Source: Chloroflexota bacterium (GTDB lineage: Bacteria > Chloroflexota > Limnocylindria > Limnocylindrales > CSP1-4). Taken from it: a stretch of 35,173 nucleotides of DNA. The stretch covers positions 1-35,173 of the forward strand of contig JADGQJ010000003.1 in the NCBI GenBank assembly GCA_017881885.1. The letters run 5' to 3'. The notes beneath the pieces were generated by a model, which ran no database searches, had not been told where the DNA came from, and saw nothing but the letters and a program-made list of their open reading frames with translations. The translations under genes and the position numbers were made by a program. Position 1 is the stretch's first letter. Every line of letters starts with the position of its first letter. Positions 9,616-20,190 of the stretch are shown one piece after another.

Positions 9616-10337
9616 AGTCCAACCGTGTATTCGAGCGTGCTGTCTCGTGGGGACTGAGCGGACTTGTGCCGGCCGTAGTCCAGGACGTCGCCGACGGCCG
9701 CGTCCTGATGGTGGCCTACGTCGACGCCGAGGCTCTCGCGGCCACACTCGCCGGCGGCGAGGTCCATTTCCACTCGCGGTCGCGCGACCGCCTCTGGCGC
9801 AAGGGCGAGACGAGCGGCAACGTCCTGCGTCTTGTCGACATCGCTCTCGACTGCGACGGGGACGCGTTGCTCTTCCAGGTAGAGCCAGTCGGGCCGACAT
9901 GCCACCGCGGAACGCGAAGCTGCTTCGACGCGACCGCCGCGGGCGCCTCAGCCGACGGGAACGCTCCAACCGCTATCGCAGCCCCACTCGCAGCCGCGGC
10001 GGCGCCCATTTCCGCCGCTCAGGGCTTCGCCTGGCTGGAGACGCTGTGGGCGACCATCGACTCTCGTGCCGGTGCCGACCCGGCCGCCTCATACACGGCC
10101 CGCCTTCTCGCGGGCGGCGTGGACGCGCCTGCGCGCAAGGTCGCCGAAGAGGCCACCGAAGTCCTGATGGCCGCCAAGGACGACGCCGTCGCCGCAATCG
10201 ACCGCCGCGACAAGACGCGCGACGCCCTCACCGGCGAGGTCGCCGATCTCCTATACCACACGCTCGTTGTGCTCCGCGAACGTGGCCTCCCGCCGTCCGA
10301 AGTCATCGCCCGCCTTCAGGAGCGGCACAAGAGCTAG
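9612..10337 (+). CDS. hisIE: Bifunctional phosphoribosyl-AMP cyclohydrolase / phosphoribosyl-ATP pyrophosphatase
   Basis: HisI part: [65 protein letters not shown]. HisE part: [31 protein letters not shown]...[14 protein letters not shown]. Ala-rich linker between them. Confidence 0.94.
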   Translation: MKSNRVFERAVSWGLSGLVPAVVQDVADGRVLMVAYVDAEALAATLAGGEVHFHSRSRDRLWRKGETSGNVLRLVDIALDCDGDALLFQVEPVGPTCHRGTRSCFDATAAGASADGNAPTAIAAPLAAAAAPISAAQGFAWLETLWATIDSRAGADPAASYTARLLAGGVDAPARKVAEEATEVLMAAKDDAVAAIDRRDKTRDALTGEVADLLYHTLVVLRERGLPPSEVIARLQERHKS

Positions 10338-10419
10338 CGGCCCCTTCGCCTGCCGTTACGACCCGGCGATCCCGATTTCGAACGATCCGGCGGCACGATC
10401 GCGCAATTCGGGCCATCTC

Positions 10420-10438
10420 TGTCCGGTGGGACCGGACA
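10420..10438. terminator. Candidate hairpin in the hisIE/tyrS convergent junction
   Basis: Perfect 8-bp inverted repeat TGTCCGGT-GGG-ACCGGACA between the 3' ends of convergent hisIE and tyrS. No T-tract. Confidence 0.4.
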
Positions 10439-10466
10439 TCCGCACGATCAGGCCCGCCCCACGGCC

Positions 10467-11789
10467 CTAGGCGCGGAGCCGCCCGATTCGCAGGCGCTTC
10501 TTGCCCATTCGGACAACGAGGTAACGGCCGTCGATCGGCGCCGGCACGGCGTCTTCGGGGGCGCCGACTCGCTCGTCGTTGATCGAGAGCCCGCCCTGCA
10601 CGATGGTCCGGCGCGCCTCGCCGTTCGAGGCAAACAGGCCGCTCGCCACCGCAAGTCGGAGTGCTCCGCCGGCCAGGTCTTCGGACGTGAACTCGAAGTG
10701 CTCGAGAGCCTCGAACAACCCAGCCAGCAACTCTGGGTCGCGGATCGGCTCGGTCGAGAAGGCTGCCCCGCTAACCCGCACGGCCCGGCTAGCTTCGCCG
10801 TCGCCGTGGACTCGCGCGGTGAGGTCGTACGCCACCGCTTTCTGGGCGTCACGCCGCTCGGGATGCGCCGCCATGTCCGCTTCGAGCCCCTCGATCTTGG
10901 CCCGGTCGAAGAGCGTGAAGGTGCGCAGATACTTGCCCACGTCGCGGTCGTCTGCGTCGAGCCAGTACTGGTAGAACGCGTATGGGCTCGTCTTGGCCGG
11001 ATCGAGCCAGACGCTCGTACCGGCGGCCGTCTTGCCAAACTTCGTGCCGCTCTCGTTGGTCAAGAGCGGATAGCTCAGCGCGAATCCGAGATCCTGGCCG
11101 TCGCCGGCCCCGAACTCCTTGCGGATGACCTCCAGGCCGGCCGTCATGTTGCCCCACTGGTCGGCGCCGCCCATCTGCAACTCGACGCCCCCGTTTCGAT
11201 AGAGGTGCAGGAAGTCGGCGGCCTGGAGCAGCATGTAGCTGAACTCGGTGAAGCTCAGGCCGGCGTCCAGGCGGATCTGGACCGAGTCCTTGGCCAGCAT
11301 GTACGGCACAGTCAGGTGCTTGCCGATGTCGCGCAGGAACCGCAGCAGCGAGTACGAGCTAAGCCACTCGTAGTTGTCGACGACTTCGGCCCCGTTCGAT
11401 CCGTCGAAGTCGAGGAACTTCGTCAGCTGGGCCTGGATGCCCACCACGTTCTCCTCGACGACCGGCCGGCTCAGGAGGAGCCGCTCCGCCGACCGACCGG
11501 ACGGATCGCCGATCATGGCCGTGCCTCCACCGACCACGACGATCGGCACGCCGCCCGCTCGCTGGAGATGGAGCAATCCGAAGATCGGGACCAGATGCCC
11601 GATATGGAGCGAAGGGCCCGTCGGGTCGAATCCGTTGTAACCCTTGATCTGGACTCCGGTCGCCAGCCGCTCGGCCAGGCCGCCGCTGTGCTGGTGCAGC
11701 ATCCCCCGCCAGCGCAACTCGTCGAGCAATCCGGCCTGACCTGGTGCGCTCGCGAACCCTCGCCCGCCTTTCGCGTCAGCTCCCGTCAT
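10467..11789 (-). CDS. tyrS: Tyrosyl-tRNA synthetase
   Basis: [28 protein letters not shown] (HIGH), [40 protein letters not shown] (KMSKS equivalent), S4-like C-terminus. Confidence 0.96.
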   Translation of the reverse strand: MTGADAKGGRGFASAPGQAGLLDELRWRGMLHQHSGGLAERLATGVQIKGYNGFDPTGPSLHIGHLVPIFGLLHLQRAGGVPIVVVGGGTAMIGDPSGRSAERLLLSRPVVEENVVGIQAQLTKFLDFDGSNGAEVVDNYEWLSSYSLLRFLRDIGKHLTVPYMLAKDSVQIRLDAGLSFTEFSYMLLQAADFLHLYRNGGVELQMGGADQWGNMTAGLEVIRKEFGAGDGQDLGFALSYPLLTNESGTKFGKTAAGTSVWLDPAKTSPYAFYQYWLDADDRDVGKYLRTFTLFDRAKIEGLEADMAAHPERRDAQKAVAYDLTARVHGDGEASRAVRVSGAAFSTEPIRDPELLAGLFEALEHFEFTSEDLAGGALRLAVASGLFASNGEARRTIVQGGLSINDERVGAPEDAVPAPIDGRYLVVRMGKKRLRIGRLRA

Positions 11790-11902
11790 CGCCAGAACCG
11801 CTCCTCACTTGTCGTCACAGGCTTCGCCGTCGGCCCGTCCGAAGGCTTGGCGGCCGGGGGTGCGATGGCCGCTCACGTACGTATGCTATCTTGCGAGCCG
11901 CC

Positions 11903-14839
11903 ATGCAGACCAGCCTAGCCCGACGCCAACGCCGTCGACGCAACGGTCGCGGTGCTTCCCGAGGGGGGGCCGTCGGACGCTTCGCCGTGATTCTCCCGAT
12001 GATTCTTCTCGGGGGCATGGTTGTGCTCGGTGCCGTCACGTTCGTTGGCGCGGTCGATGTTTACGCGACCTACAGCCGCGATCTGGAGGACCCCAGGACG
12101 CTCCTCCAGAAGATCAACTACAACCAGCAGACGATCCTGTACGACAGGACCGGGCAGATTCAACTGGCGGCTTATGGGTCGGAGAACCGGCGCGTTCTCA
12201 AGTTCGCCGAGATTCCCAACGTCGTCCTGGACGCGACGACGACGGCCGAGGACAAGACCTTCTGGACCAACACCGGCTTCGATCCGGCGGCGGTCCTGGC
12301 GGCATTCCGAGACGCCATCTCCGGACGCCCCAGAGGCGCCTCAACCATCACTCAGCAGCTCGTCAAACAGCGCCTTCTGCCGCCCACGACCAGCACGGTC
12401 GACCGCAAGATCAAGGAGATCATCCAGTCGGTCAAGCTCACCCAGGAGTTCCCGGGTGAGGAAGGCAAGCAGACGATCATCACCAACTATCTGAACCTGA
12501 ACTTCTACGGCAACCAGAGCTACGGCATCGCCTCCGCCGCCCAGGGCTACTTCGGCATCAGGGATCTGAGCCAGCTGACGATTGCCCAGTCTGTGATCCT
12601 GGCCTCATTGCTGCAGGCGCCCGGTGCCTACGATCTCGTCCAGAACGCGGAGGAACAGCCGGACGGCAGGCTCATCGTGCCGAAAGACGCCCCGATCGTG
12701 GCTCGCCGCAACGACATCCTCGAGGAGATGCGCCAGAACCTGCGCGACAACCTGCTCCGGGGGTCCTACACGGACGCGGCCATCGTGGCCGCCGAATCAG
12801 AGCCGGTCGTGGTCCGATCTCAGGTTCAGAACCAGCTTCTCGCCCCTCACTTCGACGAGCAGGTGCGAGAGCAGCTTGCGGATCTGCTGTGCGGCGCCGG
12901 CACCGATCCGGCCGACTGCGAGGCAGTGGACACGGGCGGCTTCAAGGTAATCACGACGCTGGACACGAAGATGCAGGCTTCCGCGGAGAAGTGGCTGAAG
13001 GCGTACATCGTGGCCCCGAACCAGGGCTCGAAACAGGCCACGATCGACTACCTGGCAGGGCTTGGCATCACCGCCAAATCGGACCCGTTCGACTACCTCA
13101 GGATCGTCGGTCCGAACCCGACGACCGGCAACAAGAACGGCCTGCGCGCGAGCAATATGCACAACGGGGCCCTCATCGCAGTCGACTATCGAACCGGCCA
13201 GGTGCTTGCCTACGCCGGCAGCGCCGGGTTCTACGAGAAGCCGGTGAAAAACCCGGCCAAGTCGGGCAAGAACCTGTTCGACCCGCAGTTCGACGTCCTG
13301 AGCAACGGCTATCGCCAGCCGGGTTCGTCGTTCAAGCCGATCAACTACACCGTCGGCCTCCAGGACAAGACGATGACGGCGGCGTCGCTCTTCATGGACG
13401 TGGCCACCGATATGGGCGGCGGCTACAAGCCCCACGACGCCGACAACTACGAGCGCGGTCCGGTCCGCCTCCGCGAGGCCCTCCAGTACTCGCTCAATAT
13501 TCCGGCCGTCAAGGCAGCCTCGATCAACGGCGTCCAACACCTGCTGGACCGGGCCCAGGACTTCGGGCTTTCCTTCCCGCCGAACCCGGATCCGGGAGTC
13601 TCGCTCGGCATTGGGACGGTCGAAGTCCGACCGGCCGATCTAGTGTCCGCGTACGGCGCAATCGCCGACGGCGGCACCCTTGTTCAGCGCTCGATGATCG
13701 TCTCCGTCACCGACGCGAAGGGCAATCTCGTCTGGTCGCAGAACGCCAACCAGCCGGCCCGGACGCACCCGACGACGCCGCAGGCCGCATACGTCATGAC
13801 GGACATACTCAAGGGCAATACCGACCCGGCCCAGAACAACTGGTGGAGCCAGTACAAGCTGACGGATGGTGCCCGGCGGCCCGCGGCGCTCAAGACCGGC
13901 ACCAGCGACCAGACCGAAGATCTCTTCGCGGTCGGCTACGTAGCGCCACCCGACGATCCCACCGCACACGCCATCGTGTCGGGCGTATGGGCCGGCAACA
14001 GCGACCGGACGGCCGGCACGAGCGTGATGTCCCTCGAACTTGCCGCCCCGATGTGGCATGCGTTCATGCAGGATGTCACTGCGGGCACGCCCAAAGTCGA
14101 CTTCAAGCAGCCGGGCGGCCTGACGTGGGCCAACGTGGACGCGTTCAGCGGAATGCTTCCCGGCCCCTACTCGGGCAAGGTCGTCCGTGAGGTCTTCATC
14201 AACGGCACCGTTCCGACGCAGGTCGACAACACCAAAGTCTCGAAGGACATCGACACCGTCACCAACACACTCTGGACCTACGACTGTCCGGGCGTGAAGG
14301 ACACCAGGGGGTTCCTGGACTTGAGCCAGGTCGATGCCGGCAACGCCAACTTCCAGAACTTCGATCAAATCTGGATTTCGCGCGCCATGACCGGCGTCAA
14401 GAAGCGGGGTGGCCCCAACAACGGCTACACCATGTACTTCTACCAGACGGGCTTCTGGACGCCGTACGGGGCAAGCTGGGGTGCGCCGTTCGCACCGAAG
14501 ACATACTGCACTTCCAACACCGGAACGCCGCCGCCGCCCACGCCGACACCGGAGCCGACGCCGACCCCGGGACCTACCCCGGTGCCCACGCCGACCGCAG
14601 CGCCGACGCCGACACCGACGCCCGCACCGGTGCCCACGCCGACCGCAGCGCCGACGCCGACTCCGACGCCCGCGCCGACTCCGACGCCCACCCTGATATT
14701 CCCCGGTCTGGCGCTCTTCTCGCTGATCGGCCGAAAGAGCCGCGTGGCGCGGGGCCGCGTGGCGCGGGGCCGCGTGGCGCGGGGCCGGCTAGCTTCCGCG
14801 GCGCATGAGAGTCCTCGCGATATCCGTCACCGTCGTTAG
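11903..14839 (+). CDS. Class A penicillin-binding protein (GT51 glycosyltransferase plus transpeptidase) with Pro/Thr-rich C-terminal tail
   Basis: GT51 motifs: [70 protein letters not shown]. Transpeptidase motifs: [48 protein letters not shown] at 11903 preferred because the upstream extension overlaps tyrS. Confidence 0.93.
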   Translation: MQTSLARRQRRRRNGRGASRGGAVGRFAVILPMILLGGMVVLGAVTFVGAVDVYATYSRDLEDPRTLLQKINYNQQTILYDRTGQIQLAAYGSENRRVLKFAEIPNVVLDATTTAEDKTFWTNTGFDPAAVLAAFRDAISGRPRGASTITQQLVKQRLLPPTTSTVDRKIKEIIQSVKLTQEFPGEEGKQTIITNYLNLNFYGNQSYGIASAAQGYFGIRDLSQLTIAQSVILASLLQAPGAYDLVQNAEEQPDGRLIVPKDAPIVARRNDILEEMRQNLRDNLLRGSYTDAAIVAAESEPVVVRSQVQNQLLAPHFDEQVREQLADLLCGAGTDPADCEAVDTGGFKVITTLDTKMQASAEKWLKAYIVAPNQGSKQATIDYLAGLGITAKSDPFDYLRIVGPNPTTGNKNGLRASNMHNGALIAVDYRTGQVLAYAGSAGFYEKPVKNPAKSGKNLFDPQFDVLSNGYRQPGSSFKPINYTVGLQDKTMTAASLFMDVATDMGGGYKPHDADNYERGPVRLREALQYSLNIPAVKAASINGVQHLLDRAQDFGLSFPPNPDPGVSLGIGTVEVRPADLVSAYGAIADGGTLVQRSMIVSVTDAKGNLVWSQNANQPARTHPTTPQAAYVMTDILKGNTDPAQNNWWSQYKLTDGARRPAALKTGTSDQTEDLFAVGYVAPPDDPTAHAIVSGVWAGNSDRTAGTSVMSLELAAPMWHAFMQDVTAGTPKVDFKQPGGLTWANVDAFSGMLPGPYSGKVVREVFINGTVPTQVDNTKVSKDIDTVTNTLWTYDCPGVKDTRGFLDLSQVDAGNANFQNFDQIWISRAMTGVKKRGGPNNGYTMYFYQTGFWTPYGASWGAPFAPKTYCTSNTGTPPPPTPTPEPTPTPGPTPVPTPTAAPTPTPTPAPVPTPTAAPTPTPTPAPTPTPTLIFPGLALFSLIGRKSRVARGRVARGRVARGRLASAAHESPRDIRHRR
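14577..14693 (+). repeat. Tandem 48-bp coding repeat (about 2.3 units) encoding [16 protein letters not shown]
   Basis: ggtgcccacgccgaccgcagcgccgacgccga.. starts at 14581 and again at 14629 (period 48). Confidence 0.85.
14741..14785. repeat. Three perfect tandem copies of the 15-mer CGCGTGGCGCGGGGC, each able to form a hairpin
   Basis: Exact copies at 14741-14755, 14756-14770 and 14771-14785. Each contains CCGCG-TGG-CGCGG when read with the preceding C. Lies 3 nt from the murJ stop. Confidence 0.9.
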
Positions 14840-16426
14840 CTCGGGCAGCCGCAGCAGGCGCCCCCACGCCAGGTAGACGGCGAGCCCGACCAGGCCCGCC
14901 AGCCCCAGATCCACGACCAGGATCGGCAGCGATGTCGAGCTGTGCGTGAAGTTGGCCACCAACCGGTCCATGGCAAGAGCGGCGGCTGCCGCAAGCGACG
15001 CTCCCGGCAGGGCGAATGCGACCGTCAGGCCGAGGGGCCGCAGGTCGAACCCCTGCCGGCGTCGCATCATCAGGAATAGCATCGAAACCTCCGCCCACGC
15101 CCCAAGGCCGATCGCCAGGGCCAACCCATTGAGCTGGAACAGCGGGAACAACACCGCAGCCGCCGCGACGTCAACCGCGACGGCGAGCAACGCCGCCGCT
15201 ACCGGAGTCCTGGTGTCCTTGCCGGCGTAGAAGATCGGCGCCAGGAGCGAGATGAGGACGTGCGCCACCAATCCGACGAGGAAGACGAGGAAGACCGGGA
15301 TCGTCGCCGCCGTGTCCTCGGGCCTGAATGCGCCGCGCTGGTATAGAAGCTGCATGGCCGGTGTCGCGAGCACGAGCATCAAGCCTGTGAGTGGGATGGC
15401 GGCGTAGAGCAGCAGCCGTAACGAGCGTTCGACGAGGCTGCGGAAGCGCTCCATATCGCCTCGGGCTATCGCCTGCGACAGCGGCGGCAGCAGGACGATG
15501 CCGAGCGGCACTCCGATCAGGCCTACGGGGATCTGGAGGGCCGTGAACGCTCCCGTATAGACCGTCAGCGCGCCGTGTCCTGGCATCTGAAGAGCGAAGT
15601 ATGTGTTTACCAGGAAGACGATTTGGGTAGCTCCCAGGCCGAGCGCACGCGGCGCCATCAAGAGCAGCGTCTCGCGAACTGCCGGGTCGTGGAAGTCGAG
15701 GACGAGGCTGTACAGGCCGTTCTGGCGGACCGCACGAGCCTGGGTTGCCACGTGGCCGGCGGCGCCGATGACAACCCCGAGCGCAAGCGCGTAGACCCCC
15801 ATCGCCGGCGTCAGGGCCAGTGCGCAGACGATGATCGCGATGTTGTAGACGTTTGGCGCGAGAGCTGGTGCCCCGAAGACACCGGACGCATTGAGTCCGG
15901 CGGTCATGACCGCAGCGATGGCGAGCAGGATCGGCGAAAGCAGCATCCACCGCGTCAGCGTTATCTCCAGGGCTAGCTTGCCGGCTCCGGCGGACGGATC
16001 GATTATCGGAACGAGAGTCGGCGCCGCAAACCACACCACCACCGCCAGCGGAATAAGCACGATGAGCATCAGGTTGGCGACGGTGGCCACGACTCGACGT
16101 GCCCTCTGCTCTTCGCCCTTTGCCAGCAGCGCCGAGGCAACCGGCACGAGCGCGGATCCGACGGCTCCCGCCGCGACCAGTTGAAAGAGAGTGTCCGGGA
16201 TACGGAACGCCGCCCAGAAGGCATCCAGATCCGCACTGGTCCCGTATTCGGACAGGAATACGGACGTCCGAACCCATCCGAGCAGCCGCGAGAGGACGAT
16301 CCCCGCGACGACGACCAGCCCGGCCATGGCTATGGCGCGGCCGCCGAGCCGGGCCGCGCTGGCCTTCGATAGATCCGGAGTCGCCGGCGACGTTGTCTCC
16401 GCGCTCAGGACCACGTCACCCGCCAC
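14789..16426 (-). CDS. murJ: Lipid II flippase MurJ (MviN family)
   Basis: [52 protein letters not shown], multi-TM throughout, [21 protein letters not shown] start at 16426 or 16414 proposed; the longer ORF to 16771 would overlap the femX-like gene. Confidence 0.93.
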   Translation of the reverse strand: MAGDVVLSAETTSPATPDLSKASAARLGGRAIAMAGLVVVAGIVLSRLLGWVRTSVFLSEYGTSADLDAFWAAFRIPDTLFQLVAAGAVGSALVPVASALLAKGEEQRARRVVATVANLMLIVLIPLAVVVWFAAPTLVPIIDPSAGAGKLALEITLTRWMLLSPILLAIAAVMTAGLNASGVFGAPALAPNVYNIAIIVCALALTPAMGVYALALGVVIGAAGHVATQARAVRQNGLYSLVLDFHDPAVRETLLLMAPRALGLGATQIVFLVNTYFALQMPGHGALTVYTGAFTALQIPVGLIGVPLGIVLLPPLSQAIARGDMERFRSLVERSLRLLLYAAIPLTGLMLVLATPAMQLLYQRGAFRPEDTAATIPVFLVFLVGLVAHVLISLLAPIFYAGKDTRTPVAAALLAVAVDVAAAAVLFPLFQLNGLALAIGLGAWAEVSMLFLMMRRRQGFDLRPLGLTVAFALPGASLAAAAALAMDRLVANFTHSSTSLPILVVDLGLAGLVGLAVYLAWGRLLRLPELTTVTDIARTLMRRGS

Positions 16427-16539
16427 GTTCTCGGGCGAGGTCTGTAAGTATCGACGAGGCTGCCACGAGCCTTCCCGTACGGAAGGTGGGCGGCCGACCC
16501 TGCGCGAGCCGGGCGGGCGACGAGCACCCGGGCTGCCGT

Positions 16540-17658
16540 TCACCGGAATCGCCGCGCCAATCGCCAGAGCGCTCCCAGGAGCTGATGCGGCGCGTATTCG
16601 TGGGCGCGGACCCGAACCTCGCCGATGGCTCCAAGGCGCCGCTTGAACTCGTAGAGGTTCCAGAGCGGGTGCGAGTTGTCTTTGGGCAGGCCCGGGAACG
16701 CGTGCGTGTCGACGCCGCCCAGGTCGTAGCCTTCGAAGCCGGCCGTGGCGGCCCAGCGCAAAATCGACCAATGCAGGAGGTGATTGGCCCGGTTCTTACG
16801 CAGGTCGGCGTCGTCCGGAGAGCCGGCCGCGAACAGCACCACGTACCGGCCGCAGTGCAACAGGAGCAGCCCGCTACGCCGCCGGCCCTCGACTGAGGCG
16901 AACCAGAGACTGGCCAGGCCCGCCTCCCCCAGGCTCCTCCACTGGTTCAGCTCATATTCGCGGTCCCGCACCAGGAAGTCCTCGCGCCGGCCGGTGGCGG
17001 CGTGCATCTCGAAGAACTCGGCCAACGCCGCCTCTCGGACGTCTGGCGATGTGAGGTCCACCTGCTCCGTGGAGACGCCCGCACGGCGCGCCTTGTTGAT
17101 GTTCGTGGCCGTCGAGTCGTCCAGGAGCGCGTGCTGCTCATCCTCGTCGGCGCGGATCGGGATGACCATCGCGGTGCGCGAAACCTGGACTTCCCTCGCC
17201 GCAGGGTGAAATCCCGATTCGGGCAGCTTCGCCGCCAATTCGCCATCCTCGAGCCAGGTTGGGTCGATGGTGAGCGCCAGGCTATGACGGGCGCGGGCAA
17301 TGCCCTCCAGAGCCCGCAGGACCGCGCTGGCGGCCACAGGCGTCGCCTCCAGCAGGATGGGGCCCCGTGGCGCGTAATGGACGCGGAGGCGCCCCAGCGG
17401 CCCGGGCACGCGGCGCATGAGTGGCCGCTCCTGAATGGACACCACGCCGACCCGCCGTCCGTCCAGTTCGACGGCATAACGGAGCGGCGTCCAGCCCAGG
17501 CTGCGTTTGACCTCGCCCCACTCGTAGGACTGGAACGCGTCGCCGAGCGGGCTCCGTGCCGCCAGGGCGTCCCAATCGGTCGCCGACCAGGCACTCGCGT
17601 CGACGATGCCGTGCACACTGGCAGCGGCGTCTTGCCGTTTGCTCACCAACTCCTCCAC
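16540..17658 (-). CDS. FemAB/FemX-family peptidoglycan bridge aminoacyltransferase
   Basis: SPLGDAFQSYEWGEVKRSLGWTPLRYAVELDGRRVGVVSIQERPL, DDSTATNINKARRAGV, FAAGSPDDADLRKNRANHLLHWSILRWAATAGFEGYDLGGVD. Confidence 0.9.
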   Translation of the reverse strand: MEELVSKRQDAAASVHGIVDASAWSATDWDALAARSPLGDAFQSYEWGEVKRSLGWTPLRYAVELDGRRVGVVSIQERPLMRRVPGPLGRLRVHYAPRGPILLEATPVAASAVLRALEGIARARHSLALTIDPTWLEDGELAAKLPESGFHPAAREVQVSRTAMVIPIRADEDEQHALLDDSTATNINKARRAGVSTEQVDLTSPDVREAALAEFFEMHAATGRREDFLVRDREYELNQWRSLGEAGLASLWFASVEGRRRSGLLLLHCGRYVVLFAAGSPDDADLRKNRANHLLHWSILRWAATAGFEGYDLGGVDTHAFPGLPKDNSHPLWNLYEFKRRLGAIGEVRVRAHEYAPHQLLGALWRLARRFR

Positions 17659-17733
17659 AGGGCCGCGACGCGTGACGGGCGGGGCCGCCGGCGGTTGATT
17701 CTCGCATCCCCGGGCGCGGAGCGCGGGTTCAAG

Positions 17734-20190
17734 TCAAAGAGCCACCACCGTGGCACCGTCTCCGCCCTCCCCTCGCCCACCGCCGCGCCACGATTTGACG
17801 AGCGGATGGCCCGCGGCGTAGTCCCGAACGGCGTCGCGCAGAGCTCCGGTTCCGAGCCCGTGGATGATCGTGACCTGATCGAGGCCGGCCAGGGATGCGT
17901 CGTCGAGGTAGCGGTCCAGGACCTCGAGCGCCTCGACGACCTTGGCGCCGCGAAGATCCAACGAGGACGCGACCGTGCGGGCACGATCCAGCTGCAGTCG
18001 CGAAGCGGCGCCGGGTGACCCGCTGTCTGTCCTCGGCGTCGATCGGCCGCCCGTCCGGCTGCCGGCCGCGGAGGTCTCCCCTTCTCCACCGACGGCCTGC
18101 TCGAGGTCGTCCGTCGGCACAGTCACTCTTATGCCGCCGGCCTCCAGAGTGGCCCGGCGGCCGCCCTTCTCCAGCGCTGCAATGCGACCCTCCCAGCCGC
18201 CGCTGATGCTGCGAGCGCGCATTCCGGTTCGCCAGGCAATCGCAGTCGGGGACGCCGTTCGCACCGGTTCGGGCTCGGTCGCCGGCAGGCGCTCGAGTTG
18301 TGCCTGCGCCCGCTCGAGGCCTTCGTCCAGGCTGCGCTGAGTGACCGTCTCGCGGTCGAGGTGGCGGCGCATGGTGCGGACCTCGCCACGTACCTCGTCG
18401 ACAAGCCGCTCGGCTTCGTCGCGCGCGGCCTTGACCGATTCGTCCCGCTCGCGTCGCGCCTTGCGTCGCTCGTCCTCGGCAACGACAAGCGCGGCCTTCG
18501 CCCGCTCCTCGGCAAGCCTCGCTCGCGCCAGCGCCTCCGCCGTCTCCAGCTCAGTGGTCTTTATCGAGGCCAGTGTTTCCTCGAACGCCTGCTGTTCGTC
18601 CGTCAGGCGCGCCCGAGCGTCGGCCACGAGAGCCGCCGGCAGCCCTAGCCGTTCGGCTATCGCGAACGCCTGGCTCTGACCGGGCAGCCCGATCGACAGA
18701 CGGTAGGTCGGGCGCAGCGTCTCCACGTCGAACTCCACGGAGGCGTTGCGGGCCTGCGGGGTGGTGTGCGCGTACAGCTTCAACTCGGCGTAGTGCGTCG
18801 TGGCGGCGACCAGCGCGCCGGCCTTGATGAAGTGATCGAGCAGGGACTGGGCCAGCGCGGAGCCCTCGGTCGGGTCCGTTCCGGCACCGAGCTCGTCCAG
18901 CAGCACCAGATGGTTGGGTCCCGCCGATTCGACGATGCGGACGATGGAGCGAAGATGCCCGCTGAAGGTGGAAAGCGACTGCGCGACAGACTGCTCGTCG
19001 CCGATGTCGGCATAGATGTCGAGCAGGACCGGCAGCTTCGTGCCCGCGTCGGCCGGCACGTGTAGCCCGGCCTGATGCATCAGATTGAGCAGACCGAGTG
19101 TTCGAAGCGCCACCGTCTTGCCGCCCGTGTTCGGACCGGTGATCAGCAGGGCCGTGTAACCGTCGCCGAGGCGGATGTCGATCGGCACGACTCGGCCAGA
19201 TAGACCCGGATGGCGCGCTCCGAGCATCACGATCTCGGGCCGGGCGGCGATTTCGGCCGGTATGGCGTCCATCTCTTCCGCAAGGCGTGCCTTGGCCGCC
19301 CAGAAGTCGAACCGTGCCAAGGCGTCGAGCGTCTCGCGGAGCGGCTGAACCTGCCCTGCCACCAGCATCGACAGTTCGTCGAGGATGCGCTCCACCTCGA
19401 CCTGCTCGGCCACCTGCGCCTCGCGCCAGGCATTGCCGAGTTCCACCGCCACGAGCGGCTCCACAAACAGGGTCTGGCCGCTGCCGGAGGCGTCGTGGAC
19501 GATGCCCTTGACCCGCGCCCGGGAGTCGGCCCGGACCGGGATCACATACCGGCCGCTACGCAGGGTCACCAGCGGCTCCTGGAGCGCGCCTGATAGCTCG
19601 CCCGAGTGAACCAGCTGATCCAGCCGGGTCCGCAACCGGTCGTAGGCGATGCGCACGGCTCGTCGCAAACCGCCGAGACGCGGCGACGCCGTGTCCAACA
19701 GGTCGCCGGTCGGATCGAAGCTACGGCCCAGCACGCTTCGCAGGCCCGGCAGCGGATGGATCTCATGCGCCAGGTCGTGCAGCAGAGGCCTGCGATCGCT
19801 CGACAGCGCCTCCGCAAGGCGAGAGGCGGCCTCGAGGGTGGATTGGATATCGATGAAATGCGCCGCATCGAGGCGGCCGCCGCGAGCGGCGCGCTCCAGC
19901 CACGGTCCGATGTCCTTGCTGCCGCCGATTCCGGCACCGGGATGTCCGGCCACGAAAGCCCGAGTCTGCGTGGTCTCGTCGAGGCCGCGGGCCACGATCA
20001 CCGGATCTGTCGAGGGCTCGAGGGTCTCGGCCAGGCGCCGGCCGGGCGCGAACCCGGTCGCAGCGGCCAGGCGGGCGCGAACGAGAGGAAACTCCAGGAG
20101 CGCCATCGAGCGCCGGTCCATCTGGTGGCCCTGGCCGCCTGTCGCCGGCGAGACCGCGACGCTCGCCTTGTCGGGCTCCGGGGTCGTCAT
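17734..20190 (-). CDS. mutS2: Endonuclease MutS2 with C-terminal Smr domain
   Basis: LLITGPNTGGKTVALRTLGLLNLMHQAGLHVPAD (Walker A), IVESAGPNHLVLLDELGAGTDPTEGSALAQSLLDHF (Walker B), Smr region SSLDLRGAKVVEALEVLDRYLDDASLAGLDQVTIIHGLGTGALRDAV. Confidence 0.95.
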   Translation of the reverse strand: MTTPEPDKASVAVSPATGGQGHQMDRRSMALLEFPLVRARLAAATGFAPGRRLAETLEPSTDPVIVARGLDETTQTRAFVAGHPGAGIGGSKDIGPWLERAARGGRLDAAHFIDIQSTLEAASRLAEALSSDRRPLLHDLAHEIHPLPGLRSVLGRSFDPTGDLLDTASPRLGGLRRAVRIAYDRLRTRLDQLVHSGELSGALQEPLVTLRSGRYVIPVRADSRARVKGIVHDASGSGQTLFVEPLVAVELGNAWREAQVAEQVEVERILDELSMLVAGQVQPLRETLDALARFDFWAAKARLAEEMDAIPAEIAARPEIVMLGARHPGLSGRVVPIDIRLGDGYTALLITGPNTGGKTVALRTLGLLNLMHQAGLHVPADAGTKLPVLLDIYADIGDEQSVAQSLSTFSGHLRSIVRIVESAGPNHLVLLDELGAGTDPTEGSALAQSLLDHFIKAGALVAATTHYAELKLYAHTTPQARNASVEFDVETLRPTYRLSIGLPGQSQAFAIAERLGLPAALVADARARLTDEQQAFEETLASIKTTELETAEALARARLAEERAKAALVVAEDERRKARRERDESVKAARDEAERLVDEVRGEVRTMRRHLDRETVTQRSLDEGLERAQAQLERLPATEPEPVRTASPTAIAWRTGMRARSISGGWEGRIAALEKGGRRATLEAGGIRVTVPTDDLEQAVGGEGETSAAGSRTGGRSTPRTDSGSPGAASRLQLDRARTVASSLDLRGAKVVEALEVLDRYLDDASLAGLDQVTIIHGLGTGALRDAVRDYAAGHPLVKSWRGGGRGEGGDGATVVAL

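Noticed and set aside
11744-11902. Upstream extension of the PBP ORF to 11744
   Set aside because: Overlaps the tyrS 5' end and has no conserved content; ATG at 11903 precedes a basic stretch and TM segment typical of class A PBPs.
11790-11902. Search for a tyrosine T-box upstream of tyrS
   Set aside because: No GGTGG-ACCGCG-type motif or terminator is visible; the space to the divergent pbp gene is too short.
10698-11918. 406-aa plus-strand ORF antisense to tyrS
   Set aside because: No domain signal; tyrS catalytic motifs are on the minus strand.
12797-14368. Long minus-strand ORFs (12797-13540, 13640-14368) under the PBP gene
   Set aside because: Antisense shadows of a gene with intact GT51 and transpeptidase motifs.
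14530-14790. Tandem repeats considered as a CRISPR array
   Set aside because: Units are contiguous with no unique spacers and lie in a coding frame (Pro/Thr linker and VARGR tail).
16427-16771. N-terminal extension of the murJ ORF
   Set aside because: Overlaps the femX-like 3' end and reads as Arg/Pro-rich noncoding translation; GTG around 16426 is more likely.
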